Shown piece after piece: positions 1-9,500 of a stretch of 64,000 nt of DNA; position 1 is the stretch's first letter; each line of letters begins with the position of its first letter. Source of the stretch: CAZYTM01 sp964649725 (GTDB lineage: Bacteria; Desulfobacterota; Desulfuromonadia; Geobacterales; Geobacteraceae); contig CAZYTM010000003.1 of assembly GCA_964649725.1 (NCBI GenBank), positions 1 through 64,000 of the forward strand, given 5' to 3'. The notes beneath the pieces are model-generated. The model worked only from the letters and a program-made list of their open reading frames with translations. It had not been told where the DNA came from and ran no database searches. The translations under genes were made by a program, and so were the position numbers.

Positions 1-60
1 GCGACAGACTTTGCAATATACCTAATCCATTTTTTCTTGTCAATATTTTTTTTGGTTGAA

Positions 61-1272
61 TTACTTAAATTTTACTCTGGTAAAACGTCGCTTGCCTACC
101 TGGAGAATATATTCACCCCTGCATGGGATTTCGAGGTTCTCGTCAGACACTTTCTCCCCATTCACCTTGACTCCACCTTGTTTAATGGCTCGACGACCTT
201 CGCTATTAGACACTGTCAATGCTGCACTGGCAAGTAGTTTACACAAGAGCACCTTGTCCCCTTCCGGAGGCAAAGAAACCTCTGGCATTTCGTCTGGGGT
301 CTGATTGTCCCGGAACCGGCTTAAAAAGTTTTCTTCCGCCTGAGCAGCGGAAACAACCCCATGGTAGCGAGCTACAATTTCACGACCAAGCTGCTTCTTC
401 GCCTCCATCGGGTGTATTGAACCTTCTTTTACCCCTGTTTTCATATTTTGTATATCAGCTAAAGACAAGTCACTAAGGAGTTCGTAGTAACGGAACATGA
501 GGGTATCAGATACAGACATGATCTTGCCGAATATTTCGTCAGCAGGTTCATTTATGCCGATGTAGTTACCAAGAGATTTGGACATCTTGTTAACACCATC
601 AAGGCCCTCAAGAAGTGGCATAGTAATTACAGTCTGGGGGGTCTGATTCCATTCTCTCTGCAATTCACGACCTACCAGAAGGTTGAATTTCTGATCTGTA
701 CCACCTAACTCAACATCAGCTTTAAGAGCAACTGAATCATATCCCTGTATCAAAGGGTAGAGAAATTCATGAATGCTGATCGGCATCTGATTGGCATAAC
801 GCTTGCCGAAATCATCCCGTTCCAGCATTCGGGCAACTGTATACTTGGCAGCAAGTCCGATCATGTCGGTTGCGTTAAGAGGTGTAAGCCATTCAGAGTT
901 GAAAACTACCTTGGTTTTATCTGGGTCAAGAATCTTAAAGACCTGTTCTTTGTAAGTTTCGGCATTTCGAAGGACATCCTCACGAGTCAATGCCTTCCTG
1001 GTTTCAGATTTACCGGTAGGGTCACCTATCATCCCGGTAAAATCCCCAATAAGGAAATAAACCTCATGTCCAAGCTGCTGGAACTGTCGCATTTTGTGTA
1101 GAAGCACAGTGTGTCCGACATGCAGGTCAGGAGCTGTAGGATCAAATCCAGCTTTGATTTTCAGAGGTATACCGGTTTTAATAGACCGCTCGAGTTTCTC
1201 CTCCAACTCTTTTGCAAGTAGAATCTCAACTGCACCCCGCTTAATTATCGACATCTGTTCAGCTATCGTCAT
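61..1272 (-). CDS. tyrS: Tyrosyl-tRNA synthetase
   Basis: Class I aminoacyl-tRNA synthetase that charges tRNA-Tyr in the cytoplasm. The 403-residue protein has the HIGH-equivalent HVGH at residues 51-54 and the KMSKS loop at about 229-233, followed by a C-terminal S4-type RNA-binding domain (about 340-403). The KMSKS form marks the TyrZ-like subgroup rather than the KFGKT form. Length is normal. It is the last gene of a minus-strand series (rny, ymdB, tyrS) and starts 21 bp after the ymdB stop. The ATG is preceded by a GAGGAGGGTGT ribosome-binding stretch. No T-box or other leader is seen, as expected for a gene read through from upstream. Confidence 0.97.
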   Translation of the reverse strand: MTIAEQMSIIKRGAVEILLAKELEEKLERSIKTGIPLKIKAGFDPTAPDLHVGHTVLLHKMRQFQQLGHEVYFLIGDFTGMIGDPTGKSETRKALTREDVLRNAETYKEQVFKILDPDKTKVVFNSEWLTPLNATDMIGLAAKYTVARMLERDDFGKRYANQMPISIHEFLYPLIQGYDSVALKADVELGGTDQKFNLLVGRELQREWNQTPQTVITMPLLEGLDGVNKMSKSLGNYIGINEPADEIFGKIMSVSDTLMFRYYELLSDLSLADIQNMKTGVKEGSIHPMEAKKQLGREIVARYHGVVSAAQAEENFLSRFRDNQTPDEMPEVSLPPEGDKVLLCKLLASAALTVSNSEGRRAIKQGGVKVNGEKVSDENLEIPCRGEYILQVGKRRFTRVKFK

Positions 1273-1293
1273 TACACCCTCCTCAGCAAGTAC

Positions 1294-2085
1294 TCACGCA
1301 GAACACTTCACTGAAATACGTTCAATCCTGATCGCCCTGCCATTTAAATCATCTACTTCAATCAACACCCCATTAAGACCAAGATTGCCCTTGGCGACCT
1401 CGAATTTCGCCGGAATCTGGGAAAGAAATTTTTCAATAGGCTCATCTTTACGGACCCCTATGACAGAATCAAATGCACCTGTCATGCCGGCATCTGATAA
1501 ATATGCAGTGCCTGACGGGAATATCCGTTCATCGGCAGTCTGAACATGAGTATGGGTACCAATTACGGCACTCACCCTCCCATCCAGATACCATCCTAAA
1601 GCCATCTTTTCCGAAGTCGCCTCAGCATGGAAATCAACCAGTATTATCGGCGTAACATCTCTAAGTCGTGCTACCTCGATGTCAGCAGTACGGAAAGGAC
1701 AATCCAGGTTGTTCATAAATACCCGTCCTTCCAAATTGAGAACTCCTATTTTTGTCCCTCCAGCAGTGGTCAACACATTGCTCCCTCGTCCAGGAGTCCC
1801 GGGGGGGTAATTGGCAGGTCGAATTACCCTATTCTCTCTGGTGAGGTAATCCATAGCCTCACGTTTATCCCATATATGATTGCCTGAAGTGAGTAGGTGA
1901 ATGCCACAAGCAAAAAGATCCTTTGCAGTATCCTCGGTCAGACCGAAACCTCCTGCAGCGTTCTCACCGTTGGCAATAACTATATCCACCAGATGGTTGT
2001 CGACCAGACGATGTAATTCACGTGATACTACCTGTCGCCCTGGTTTACCTATAACATCACCAATAAATAACAGCCTAACGGGCAT
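1294..2085 (-). CDS. ymdB: YmdB-family metallophosphoesterase
   Basis: Calcineurin-like phosphoesterase of the YmdB family (TIGR00282), in other bacteria a 2',3'-cyclic nucleotide phosphodiesterase often encoded beside rny. Metal-binding motifs are visible in order: GDVIGKPGR near the N-terminus, NGENAAGG, GNHIWD, then HAEAT and GTHTHVQT. The ATG at 2085 is chosen because family members begin directly with the (M)xxLFIGD strand; the longer reading from 2106 adds seven unconserved residues. The start lies inside the end of rny (11-bp overlap), so translation is probably coupled. Its role in this organism is inferred only from family and neighbour. Confidence 0.93.
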   Translation of the reverse strand: MPVRLLFIGDVIGKPGRQVVSRELHRLVDNHLVDIVIANGENAAGGFGLTEDTAKDLFACGIHLLTSGNHIWDKREAMDYLTRENRVIRPANYPPGTPGRGSNVLTTAGGTKIGVLNLEGRVFMNNLDCPFRTADIEVARLRDVTPIILVDFHAEATSEKMALGWYLDGRVSAVIGTHTHVQTADERIFPSGTAYLSDAGMTGAFDSVIGVRKDEPIEKFLSQIPAKFEVAKGNLGLNGVLIEVDDLNGRAIRIERISVKCSA

Positions 2086-3637
2086 ATTCAACAGCCCTAG
2101 TTTCACGAATCACGTGGACCTTAATCTGCCCAGGATAAGTCATTTCCGCTTCAATTTTTTTAGCCACATCCTTGGCCAGAACTATAGCCCGCTCATCTGT
2201 AACCTGATCACTGGAAACCATGACCCGAATCTCCCGACCTGCTTGTATGGCAAAGGAATTAGTAACACCTGCAAAAGAAGTAGCTATTCTCTCTAAGTCC
2301 TCAAGACGCTTGACATAAGTTTCCATCATCTCCCGTCGCGCACCTGGACGAGCTCCGGACAGAGCATCAGCTGCCTGTACCAGAACCGCCAGTACAGTTG
2401 ATGGTTTCTCGTCCTCATGGTGAGCCATTATTGCATGAACAATCTTAGGCGATTCGCCATATTTACGCGCCAATTCAGCACCTATTACCGCATGGGAACC
2501 TTCAACTTCGTGGTCAACTGCTTTACCTAAGTCATGGAGAAGTCCGGCCCTTTTCGCCTGTTTAACATTAATACCTAGTTCTGCAGCCATTATGCCGCAG
2601 AGAAATGCAACTTCAAGAGAGTGTTGATACACGTTCTGGCTGTATGATGTCCTGTATTTTAAGCGGCCAATCAGTTTTAGAACTTCAGGATGAATTCCAT
2701 GTACACCTAGATCAAAGGCAGCCTGTTCACCAGCCTCCTTCATAGAGAGATCAACTTCTTCGGTCGCCTTGGCTACTACCTCCTCAATTCGCCCTGGATG
2801 TATCCTGCCATCAGCAATAAGCTTTTCAAGTGATAATTTAGCTACCTCACGACGGACAGGGTTAAACCCTGAGAGGATTACCGCTTCAGGGGTATCATCG
2901 ATAATCAGATCGATTCCTGTCGCAGCTTCAAGAGCCCTGATATTACGCCCCTCGCGGCCGATTATACGACCTTTCATTTCGTCTGACGGAAGTGCAACTA
3001 CCGAAACAGTTCGTTCCGCCACATATTCGCCGGCATATCGCTGAATTGCCAACGCAATTATCTCTTTGGACTTCTTGTCAGCAGTTTCGCGAGCCTCTTC
3101 CTCAATCACCTTGATACGTTTTGCTGCATCAAGCTTTGCCTCATTTTCCATTGCTTCCATTAGCACTTTTTTTGCCTCAACAGAAGTCATCCCTGATATA
3201 GTTTCCAATTTCTGGCGCGCCTCATCTATAAGCTGATTGAGTCTTTCCTCTTTCTGCAGCAGCACCTGCTCCCGATTCGCCAAACCTTGTTCCCGTTTGG
3301 TAAAGTCAGCATCGCGCTGATCAAATAGATTCATCTTTTTGTCAAGATTTTCTTCTTTTTGTTGCAGGCGCTTTTCCAACGCTTGCAAATCACGTTTTTT
3401 ATCCTTGGTTTCTCTTTCGAACTCAGCTTTTGCTTGATAAACGACATCTTTTGCCTGGAGAGAAGCTTCCTTGATAATTGTTTCAGCCTGACGTTTTGCT
3501 TCATCTAGAGCTTTAACCGCTTGCTCTTCCGCTGATGAAAGCCGAGACTCGGCAAATTTCTTTCTCACTACGTTACCAATGACAAAACCTATTGCCGCAG
3601 CAATTAGGCTTACGACTATCACTAATTCATGACTCAC
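2075..3637 (-). CDS. rny: Ribonuclease Y
   Basis: Membrane-anchored endoribonuclease that starts mRNA decay. The 520-residue protein has the family architecture: an N-terminal membrane segment (about 5-23), a long charged coiled coil (about 30-200), a KH domain with the GRIIGREG loop (about 223-230), and an HD phosphohydrolase domain with LLHDLGK at about 367-372. Length matches the family. It precedes ymdB with an 11-bp overlap and follows the cyclo-ligase gene by 24 bp. The ATG has a good GGAGGTAAC site upstream. Confidence 0.97.
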   Translation of the reverse strand: MSHELVIVVSLIAAAIGFVIGNVVRKKFAESRLSSAEEQAVKALDEAKRQAETIIKEASLQAKDVVYQAKAEFERETKDKKRDLQALEKRLQQKEENLDKKMNLFDQRDADFTKREQGLANREQVLLQKEERLNQLIDEARQKLETISGMTSVEAKKVLMEAMENEAKLDAAKRIKVIEEEARETADKKSKEIIALAIQRYAGEYVAERTVSVVALPSDEMKGRIIGREGRNIRALEAATGIDLIIDDTPEAVILSGFNPVRREVAKLSLEKLIADGRIHPGRIEEVVAKATEEVDLSMKEAGEQAAFDLGVHGIHPEVLKLIGRLKYRTSYSQNVYQHSLEVAFLCGIMAAELGINVKQAKRAGLLHDLGKAVDHEVEGSHAVIGAELARKYGESPKIVHAIMAHHEDEKPSTVLAVLVQAADALSGARPGARREMMETYVKRLEDLERIATSFAGVTNSFAIQAGREIRVMVSSDQVTDERAIVLAKDVAKKIEAEMTYPGQIKVHVIRETRAVEYAR

Positions 3638-3661
3638 CGCGAGTTACCTCCTTATCTATAA

Positions 3662-4225
3662 TTAACCTCGAAGTCGGAGCAGACGCATGTCTGTAACAAT
3701 CATATCCATCGTCACATCATGTTCTTCGCCAATAATTTCTGCCACAAGCTGAAAATCGTGACAAAAACCGATTAATCTACCTGCCCCCTCGAGCCTGTGA
3801 AATGTCTTATCATAATAACCCTTACCAAAACCTATTCGACGTCCATACATATCGAATACAATTCCTGGCACAACTACTACATCGATACTCTCTACCATAA
3901 CCTCTGTACATTTAGCAGAAGGCTCAAGAATACCTCCATATCCTGTGTTCATATCAGAAAGGTCTTTCACCTGCCTGAACACCAGCGATCTTTCAACCAC
4001 TGACGGATATACTACTGATTTGCCTTGAGACAATGCATGGCGTAGCAAAGTAACTGTCTCAATTTCATTGCCGAACGCAGCATAAAGTCCAACAATTTTT
4101 GCTGAATTATATTCTGGTAACGATAAAAATCGTTTTTGCACATTAAGACTAGCCACCGAATTCTCCGCACTACTAATGGCACTGCGGCGAATAAGCATCT
4201 GTTGTCTGAGGCTTCGCTTAGGCAT
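3662..4225 (-). CDS. ygfA: 5-formyltetrahydrofolate cyclo-ligase
   Basis: Converts 5-formyl-THF to 5,10-methenyl-THF using ATP. The signature near the C-terminus, RRIGFGKGYYDKTF, is clear, and the N-terminal basic helix (KRSLRQQML) fits the nucleotide-binding start of the family. I use the ATG at 4225 (187 residues), because the 21 residues from the upstream ATG at 4288 are unconserved and lie next to the 6S RNA. The order zapA - 6S RNA - cyclo-ligase is the classic proteobacterial arrangement in which 6S RNA and this gene are often co-transcribed. Confidence 0.93.
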   Translation of the reverse strand: MPKRSLRQQMLIRRSAISSAENSVASLNVQKRFLSLPEYNSAKIVGLYAAFGNEIETVTLLRHALSQGKSVVYPSVVERSLVFRQVKDLSDMNTGYGGILEPSAKCTEVMVESIDVVVVPGIVFDMYGRRIGFGKGYYDKTFHRLEGAGRLIGFCHDFQLVAEIIGEEHDVTMDMIVTDMRLLRLRG

Positions 4226-4311
4226 AATACTAATACCTCTGGCAGCTAAGTTATAACGCTGACAATAGAGCAAAATACATGGATACAACCATGGTTAGGT
4301 GAGGAAACTAC

Positions 4312-4499
4312 GGGGGGAATTTTGACAGGCTTATTAGGTAGCGCCGCTCAGGCAATACTCCTGATTAAAATAATGCTCCTCAGCGACTTGGCAAACCCCT
4401 TCGACATATGAAATCTTCGTAGGCTACCTATCTGCGAAACGGGTAAAGACTGATTTATCACTTTAACTGGCCCGTTTAGACTGGCAAAAAATTCCACCC
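4312..4499 (-). ncRNA. ssrS: 6S RNA (putative)
   Basis: The 320-bp gap between zapA and the cyclo-ligase holds no ORF. On the minus strand its ends form a closing stem: GGGTGGAATTTT starting at 4499 pairs with AAAATTCCCCCC ending at 4312 (one mismatch). About 188 nt is the usual 6S length. An internal CGGGCCAGT near the 5' side resembles the E. coli 6S segment next to its closing stem. Position between zapA and ygfA is the standard 6S location. 6S RNA binds sigma-70 RNA polymerase in stationary phase. The assignment rests on synteny and terminal pairing; a covariance-model search was not possible. Confidence 0.75.
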
Positions 4500-4545
4500 T
4501 GTACCACCTCTTAAACTACTATGATAAAATCTCCTCAATAGAGAT

Positions 4546-4836
4546 CTAAATATTTTCAACTGTAGACAAATCAATTTGCTTCAATAACTTACTGACCTTT
4601 TCTTGCTCAATTTTCCTGCTCGAATCATAAATTTTAAGCAGTGCCAAATAATCCTCTGCAATATTCATAAGAGTTAGTATTGCAACACTCTGTGCATCAC
4701 AGTTTTTAGCTGCGGCTGCGACTTCCTTCAGTTTATCGTTAACAAAAACCTCGACTTCATGCACAGCCTCTACAGTTGCATGGCTACGAACCTGCAATTC
4801 GCGACCCATAACCTTGATGCGATGCACGGCATTCAC
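4546..4836 (-). CDS. zapA: Cell division protein ZapA
   Basis: Small FtsZ-ring stabiliser of 96 residues: an N-terminal beta-rich domain (HRIKVMGRELQVRS) followed by a helical dimerisation and coiled-coil region, including the family's LTLMNIAEDYL-type helix. The start codon is GTG at 4836. It overlaps the TAG of the upstream coiled-coil ORF by one base (TAGTG), so the two should be translationally coupled. The 6S RNA follows immediately downstream. Confidence 0.9.
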   Translation of the reverse strand: MNAVHRIKVMGRELQVRSHATVEAVHEVEVFVNDKLKEVAAAAKNCDAQSVAILTLMNIAEDYLALLKIYDSSRKIEQEKVSKLLKQIDLSTVENI

Positions 4837-5015
4837 TAAACTGCCCCTTCCAATTTACTGATGAGTGCATCAAGGCGTTTTTTCGCCTCTAAACGCTCCT
4901 TAATCAGGCGTCGGTTCTCCGCTACCAACTCACTATTAACTTGTTTCATAGCATGGTGCTCCTTCAACAAAAGCACCACTCGTTTTTCCAGAATCACGAA
5001 TAAATCGTCGTCCAT
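4836..5015 (-). CDS. Short coiled-coil protein upstream of zapA (ZapB-like)
   Basis: A 59-codon ORF, starting ATG at 5015 and ending TAG at 4836-4838. It begins MDDDLFVILEKRV and is almost entirely helical and charged, with a heptad-like pattern (LLLKEH, ELVAENRRLIKERLEAKK, LDALISKLEG). Size, coiled-coil character and one-base overlap with zapA suggest a ZapB or DUF904-like division protein. That is inference from context, since coiled coils this short carry little family signal. It lies 54 bp downstream of ftsY. Confidence 0.78.
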   Translation of the reverse strand: MDDDLFVILEKRVVLLLKEHHAMKQVNSELVAENRRLIKERLEAKKRLDALISKLEGAV

Positions 5016-5069
5016 ACAGCACCTTACTGCGAAAAAAGTTTAGAGTATGACCCTTGAAAAGTCAAGTTA

Positions 5070-6101
5070 TTATTGGAATAGCGCCTCCACATATTGGATT
5101 GGATCGAACTCGCGCAAGTCTTCAATCCCCTCTCCAACTCCAACAAACCAGACCGGAATCTTGAATTCCTGATTAATGGCAACAATTATCCCACCCTTTG
5201 CTGATCCGTCTAGTTTAGTTAGGACAATGCCCGTAACATCAGCTGCATCTTTAAATATTCTTGCCTGCGAAACGGCATTCTGTCCTGATGTTGCATCAAG
5301 TACCAAGAGGGTCTCATGAGGCGCTCCAGGTATCTCTCTCCCTATGATTCGACGAATTTTTTTCATTTCTTCCATCAGATTTACTTTTGTATGAAGACGC
5401 CCGGCAGTATCAATCATCAGTACATCACATTGACGGGCCACAGCCGCCTTGCAGGCGTCGAATACTACCGCCGACGGGTCAGATCCTTCTTGGTGACGAA
5501 TAACATCAACACCGGTCCGATTACCCCAGAAAGCAAGTTGTTCTGCAGCTGCTGCACGAAATGTATCTCCTGCAGCAAGCAGAACCTTCATCCCTGCAGC
5601 ACTGTACCGACAAGCCATTTTCCCTATTGTTGTGGTCTTCCCAACACCATTCACACCAATTACCATTATTACAACCGGTTTTACCGAATCATGGACAAGT
5701 GGTGATTGCTGTTGTTGCAGTAGTGCCAGAATTTCTTCTTTAAGTGCCTTCTTAAGTGCTAATCCATCTGCAAGTTCATTGCGCTTTAATCGTTGTTCCA
5801 ATGATTTTATTAAAGAAGTAGCGGTTGTTACCCCAATATCGGCAGTGATGAGTATCTCTTCAAGCTCCTCAAGGGTTTCAGCATCTATCTTCTTTTTCCC
5901 AAGGATGAGGGAATCGATACTCCCTATCAGGCTTTCATGGGTCCTGCTGAGCCCACGCTTAAGCTTATCAAAAAAACCGTTTCGCTCAGACGCTTCCTCG
6001 ACGTGTGCAACCTCTACTCCCTTTGGTGCAGAAATCTGGCTATCATCGCCTGACAATTTATCTATAAACCCTCTAAAAAAGCCTTTCTTTTCAACAGCCA
6101 T
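5070..6101 (-). CDS. ftsY: Signal recognition particle receptor FtsY
   Basis: SRP receptor GTPase that docks ribosome-Ffh complexes at the inner membrane. The 343-residue protein has a short acidic and basic A-region (1-60), an N helical bundle (about 60-135), and the G domain with P-loop GVNGVGKTT (about 149-157), DTAGR (about 230) and TKLDGSAKGG (about 295-304). The A-domain is short compared with E. coli but normal for this group. The start ATG abuts the stop of the roadblock gene. Its partner ffh is also in this window, about 29 kb away. Confidence 0.97.
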   Translation of the reverse strand: MAVEKKGFFRGFIDKLSGDDSQISAPKGVEVAHVEEASERNGFFDKLKRGLSRTHESLIGSIDSLILGKKKIDAETLEELEEILITADIGVTTATSLIKSLEQRLKRNELADGLALKKALKEEILALLQQQQSPLVHDSVKPVVIMVIGVNGVGKTTTIGKMACRYSAAGMKVLLAAGDTFRAAAAEQLAFWGNRTGVDVIRHQEGSDPSAVVFDACKAAVARQCDVLMIDTAGRLHTKVNLMEEMKKIRRIIGREIPGAPHETLLVLDATSGQNAVSQARIFKDAADVTGIVLTKLDGSAKGGIIVAINQEFKIPVWFVGVGEGIEDLREFDPIQYVEALFQ

Positions 6102-6461
6102 CTAATAAATCTCCTTCTGCAACAACATACCGGCTTTTCTGAAGTAATAGAGTGCCTGTCCTACAATAGAATCACGAGTTAGAGTCATTACCAAAGAATA
6201 ATCTGGCCCAACTGCACCGACAATTATTTGTTGAGTTTCTGTAAATATAACGACTTCTGCCAGTTCACCTGCAGAAAGTGTGGCATGAAGCTCCTTTAAC
6301 TGGTTGAGAATAATACCCTTGTGGGCACCAAGGACCTTCAACTCAAAATCGTCGTAAAGAGAGTGCTGTTCTACAGCTTCACCTTCCCAGTCAGCCAGAA
6401 TAGCTCCACTCGCACTTGGAACAGCGCCTACCAAATCCTTGAGAATAGTCTTAAAAGGCAC
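6102..6461 (-). CDS. Roadblock/LC7-domain protein
   Basis: A 119-residue single-domain protein with the roadblock pattern: ASGAILADWEGEAVEQH (strand-turn-strand start), a central helix, then VVIFTETQQIIVGAV and YSLVMTLTRDSIVGQALYYFRKA. Roadblock proteins of the MglB type regulate Ras-like GTPases. No MglA-like GTPase is encoded in the window; the neighbours are smc upstream and the SRP GTPase ftsY directly downstream. The partner is therefore unknown. The gene sits 54 bp after smc and ends against the ftsY start, so it is co-transcribed with both. Confidence 0.8.
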   Translation of the reverse strand: MPFKTILKDLVGAVPSASGAILADWEGEAVEQHSLYDDFELKVLGAHKGIILNQLKELHATLSAGELAEVVIFTETQQIIVGAVGPDYSLVMTLTRDSIVGQALYYFRKAGMLLQKEIY

Positions 6462-6515
6462 TATGTTCTCCTATACAAAAAACTCCATTGTCGATGAGAT
6501 ATTGAAAAACTCCAT

Positions 6516-9500
6516 CTATACATTCAGCTTAACCGATACAAGTTTGGACACCCCTGGCTCTTCCATGGTAACACCGTAAAGAATATCAGCGACCCCCATG
6601 GTAACCTTGTTGTGGGTTATGATAATGAATTGAGAAAAGGACGTCATCTCCCTTACCATCTCGTTAAATCTACCGATATTAGCATCATCAAGTGGGGCAT
6701 CTACTTCATCTAGAAGACAAAATGGTGATGGTTTGATGAGGAATATGGAAAAAATCAATGCCACTGCTGTCAATGCCTTTTCGCCGCCAGAGAGGAGGGA
6801 AACGCTCTGGAGTTTTTTCCCTGGAGGCTGAACAATTATCTCAATGCCTGTCTCTAGAAGATTCTCTTCATCAGTCAATCGGAGAGTTGCACTTCCTCCA
6901 CAGAACAGTCGAGGGAAAACCTCCTGGAACTTTGCGTTGACAAGCTGAAAGGTCTCTAGAAAGCGTTTACGCGTAGTTGAATTTATTCGCTGTATTGCCT
7001 TTTGTAATGACCGCAAAGATTCCTCTAAATCATCTCGCTGGGAGCAAAGAAACTGATAGCGTCCATCCAACTCCTGATACTCTTCAATAGCCATAAGGTT
7101 TACGTCGCCAATCTCATCAATAAGACGATGCAATTCATCTTGGCGAGCATTTTGAGCTAATTCATCAATGGCAGTTTCCTTGTATTCAGGAATAATAACT
7201 GCAATATCTAATCGATATCGATCGCGTAATGAGCTCTCAATCTGACGCAGCTGCATTATCAACTCGGAGTTACGCAGATTAAGATCAGCCTCTTGCAACC
7301 GTACTTCATCATGGAGAACACGCATCCCCTTGAGCCCGGACTCCATATTCTGAATCGTCATTAAACTTACTTCATACTGCTCTTTCACCTCAACATACTT
7401 TTGCTCAGAAATTGCTTGATGAGCCAAGAGCCCTTTTATCTCTGTTTCACCATGAACGATGGCAATTTGCATTGCCTCTTGATCTTCAACTGTTTTATGC
7501 AGATCTAAACCATGTTCTGCAATTTTTCTCCGAAGCTGCTGCACTAGTTCTTCAACTCTAACAATAGCCTTCATGTTTGAATCGCGCTTCTCATTTAATG
7601 CTGCGGCGCGAACCTTCATAGTTGTTACCAATTCCCGTGCCACTTCTATCAATCGTCTCTGCTCTTCTAATCTCCCCTGCAAACCTATTGATCTCTCTTC
7701 CAGCACCTGTCGCAACTTAATCGCAGCTGCTTCCTGGCTTGCAAGAGTTGCCAGTTCCGTTTCCAGTGAATCACGCTCTTCACGGCTCTGGTCCGCCTCC
7801 ATCCCTATAATGGCTATACGCTCATCAAGCCGCAGCAACTCATCCCCGGCTTGTTGCAAATCCTTCTGTAGATTGACCAGTTGTAATTCTGTTTGATGCA
7901 TTACTTGCCGTGCTTCTCGTTGGGCAGTTTCCAATTCGGCAATTTGCCCACGAAGGGTCTCCCTGTCCCGCTCCTGCTCCAGAACAATTGCCTCTATAGC
8001 TGTCACTTCAAGTGACAACTCCCTGATCTCTCTTTTAGAGTGAATGAGCCCCGGTGCTCCGCCATCCGGTGCCCCCCCACTGATAATCCCACCACTCTCA
8101 ACCATGTCCCCTTCCGGGGTAACAAATTTCAGGTATGGATGCTGTTGAGCAAGATCACATGCCCTAGAAAGATCTGATGCCAGATAAATATCCGCCAGTA
8201 GCGGTTCAACAACCATGCGCCAATTATCACAGACCGTTATTTTGTCGAGTAATTTATCTGTTGTGCAGTATTGATGTATATTGCTTTCTACCGGCGTGTC
8301 CCGCATTAAAAAGCTGCTTCGTCCGGCTCCAGTTTCCTTTAAGTAGGCAATTGCCTCCATAGCATTTGACGTTGAATCCCCAACGAGATACTGAAGCTTC
8401 TCTCCTAGAGCAACTTCCACTAGGGATTCATATTCAACACCAGTCTCCAGAAGATCGGCAACTACTCCTGCAAAACGCCCCTGAAACTGCTCGGAAAGCA
8501 TAAGAGCCCTTACCCCCTGGCCATATCCCGCAAACTGTTTCTCCAACTCCTGGAGAGAATGTAGTCGTGACTCCTTTCGACTCAGCAGGTCACGCTGGGA
8601 CTGTTGGGCTGCCTCAATTTCCTGAATCCTTATCTTAAGGTTTTCATCTTGTTGCTGCAGAATTGTTAATTGGTCAGCAAGGCTTGCCTGATCTGCTACC
8701 AGCTGTATACAAGCCTTTTCAAATTCGGTAATGCGAGACGAAGTTTCGGCATGTTTTTCACTCATGACCTCGCTCTCTCGCTGTTCTCGGGTTATTTTAC
8801 CCAGCAAAGCATCAAGCCGTTTACCTGCATTAACCTGCTGGTTCCCACATCGGGAAATCTCAGATAACGCTGTAAAGAGTTCATGACGTATTTCTTCAAG
8901 TTGTCGTACAAGTCCCGCCTCAGTAGCCAATAGCCCTTCAAGTTCAGCTTCTCGCTGTTGCAGCCCACCCTCTTCATCTTGCAACTCAGTGGCAAACAAT
9001 CCCTTGCGATCATTCAAACTTGTCAATTCAGACTCAGACTCCAATAACTGCTGTTCCAGACTTGCCAAATCTTCTTTTATGCGTGCTAAATGTCGCTGTA
9101 GATTATTAAATTCTCGCTGCTGGAATTCAAGGCGGTTTTCCGCTGCCTGCAAATCACCTTTAGCTTTGAATATATCCTCCTGAGCCGCAGCAAGTCTTTT
9201 TTCCTCTTCAAGCAAATTAATACGTCGCGCTTCTATAGCCAAATCAGCCTGTGCCAATTCTGTTGCCAATTCTGTTGCTCTCTGAACCAAGGATTTTCGT
9301 TCTGTATCAACTTGCTCACGAATCTCGTTTGTCGATATGTACTGATGAGTTGCGAAAAGCAATTCTATCTCTTTCAACTCCTCCCGCCATGCTTTGAATT
9401 TTTCCGCCTTCTTTGCTTGACGCTGCAACGAATTCAGTTGCCGGCGAATTTCAGCTATAATGTCGCCAAGCCGAATCAGATTCTGCCGGGTGACTTCGAT

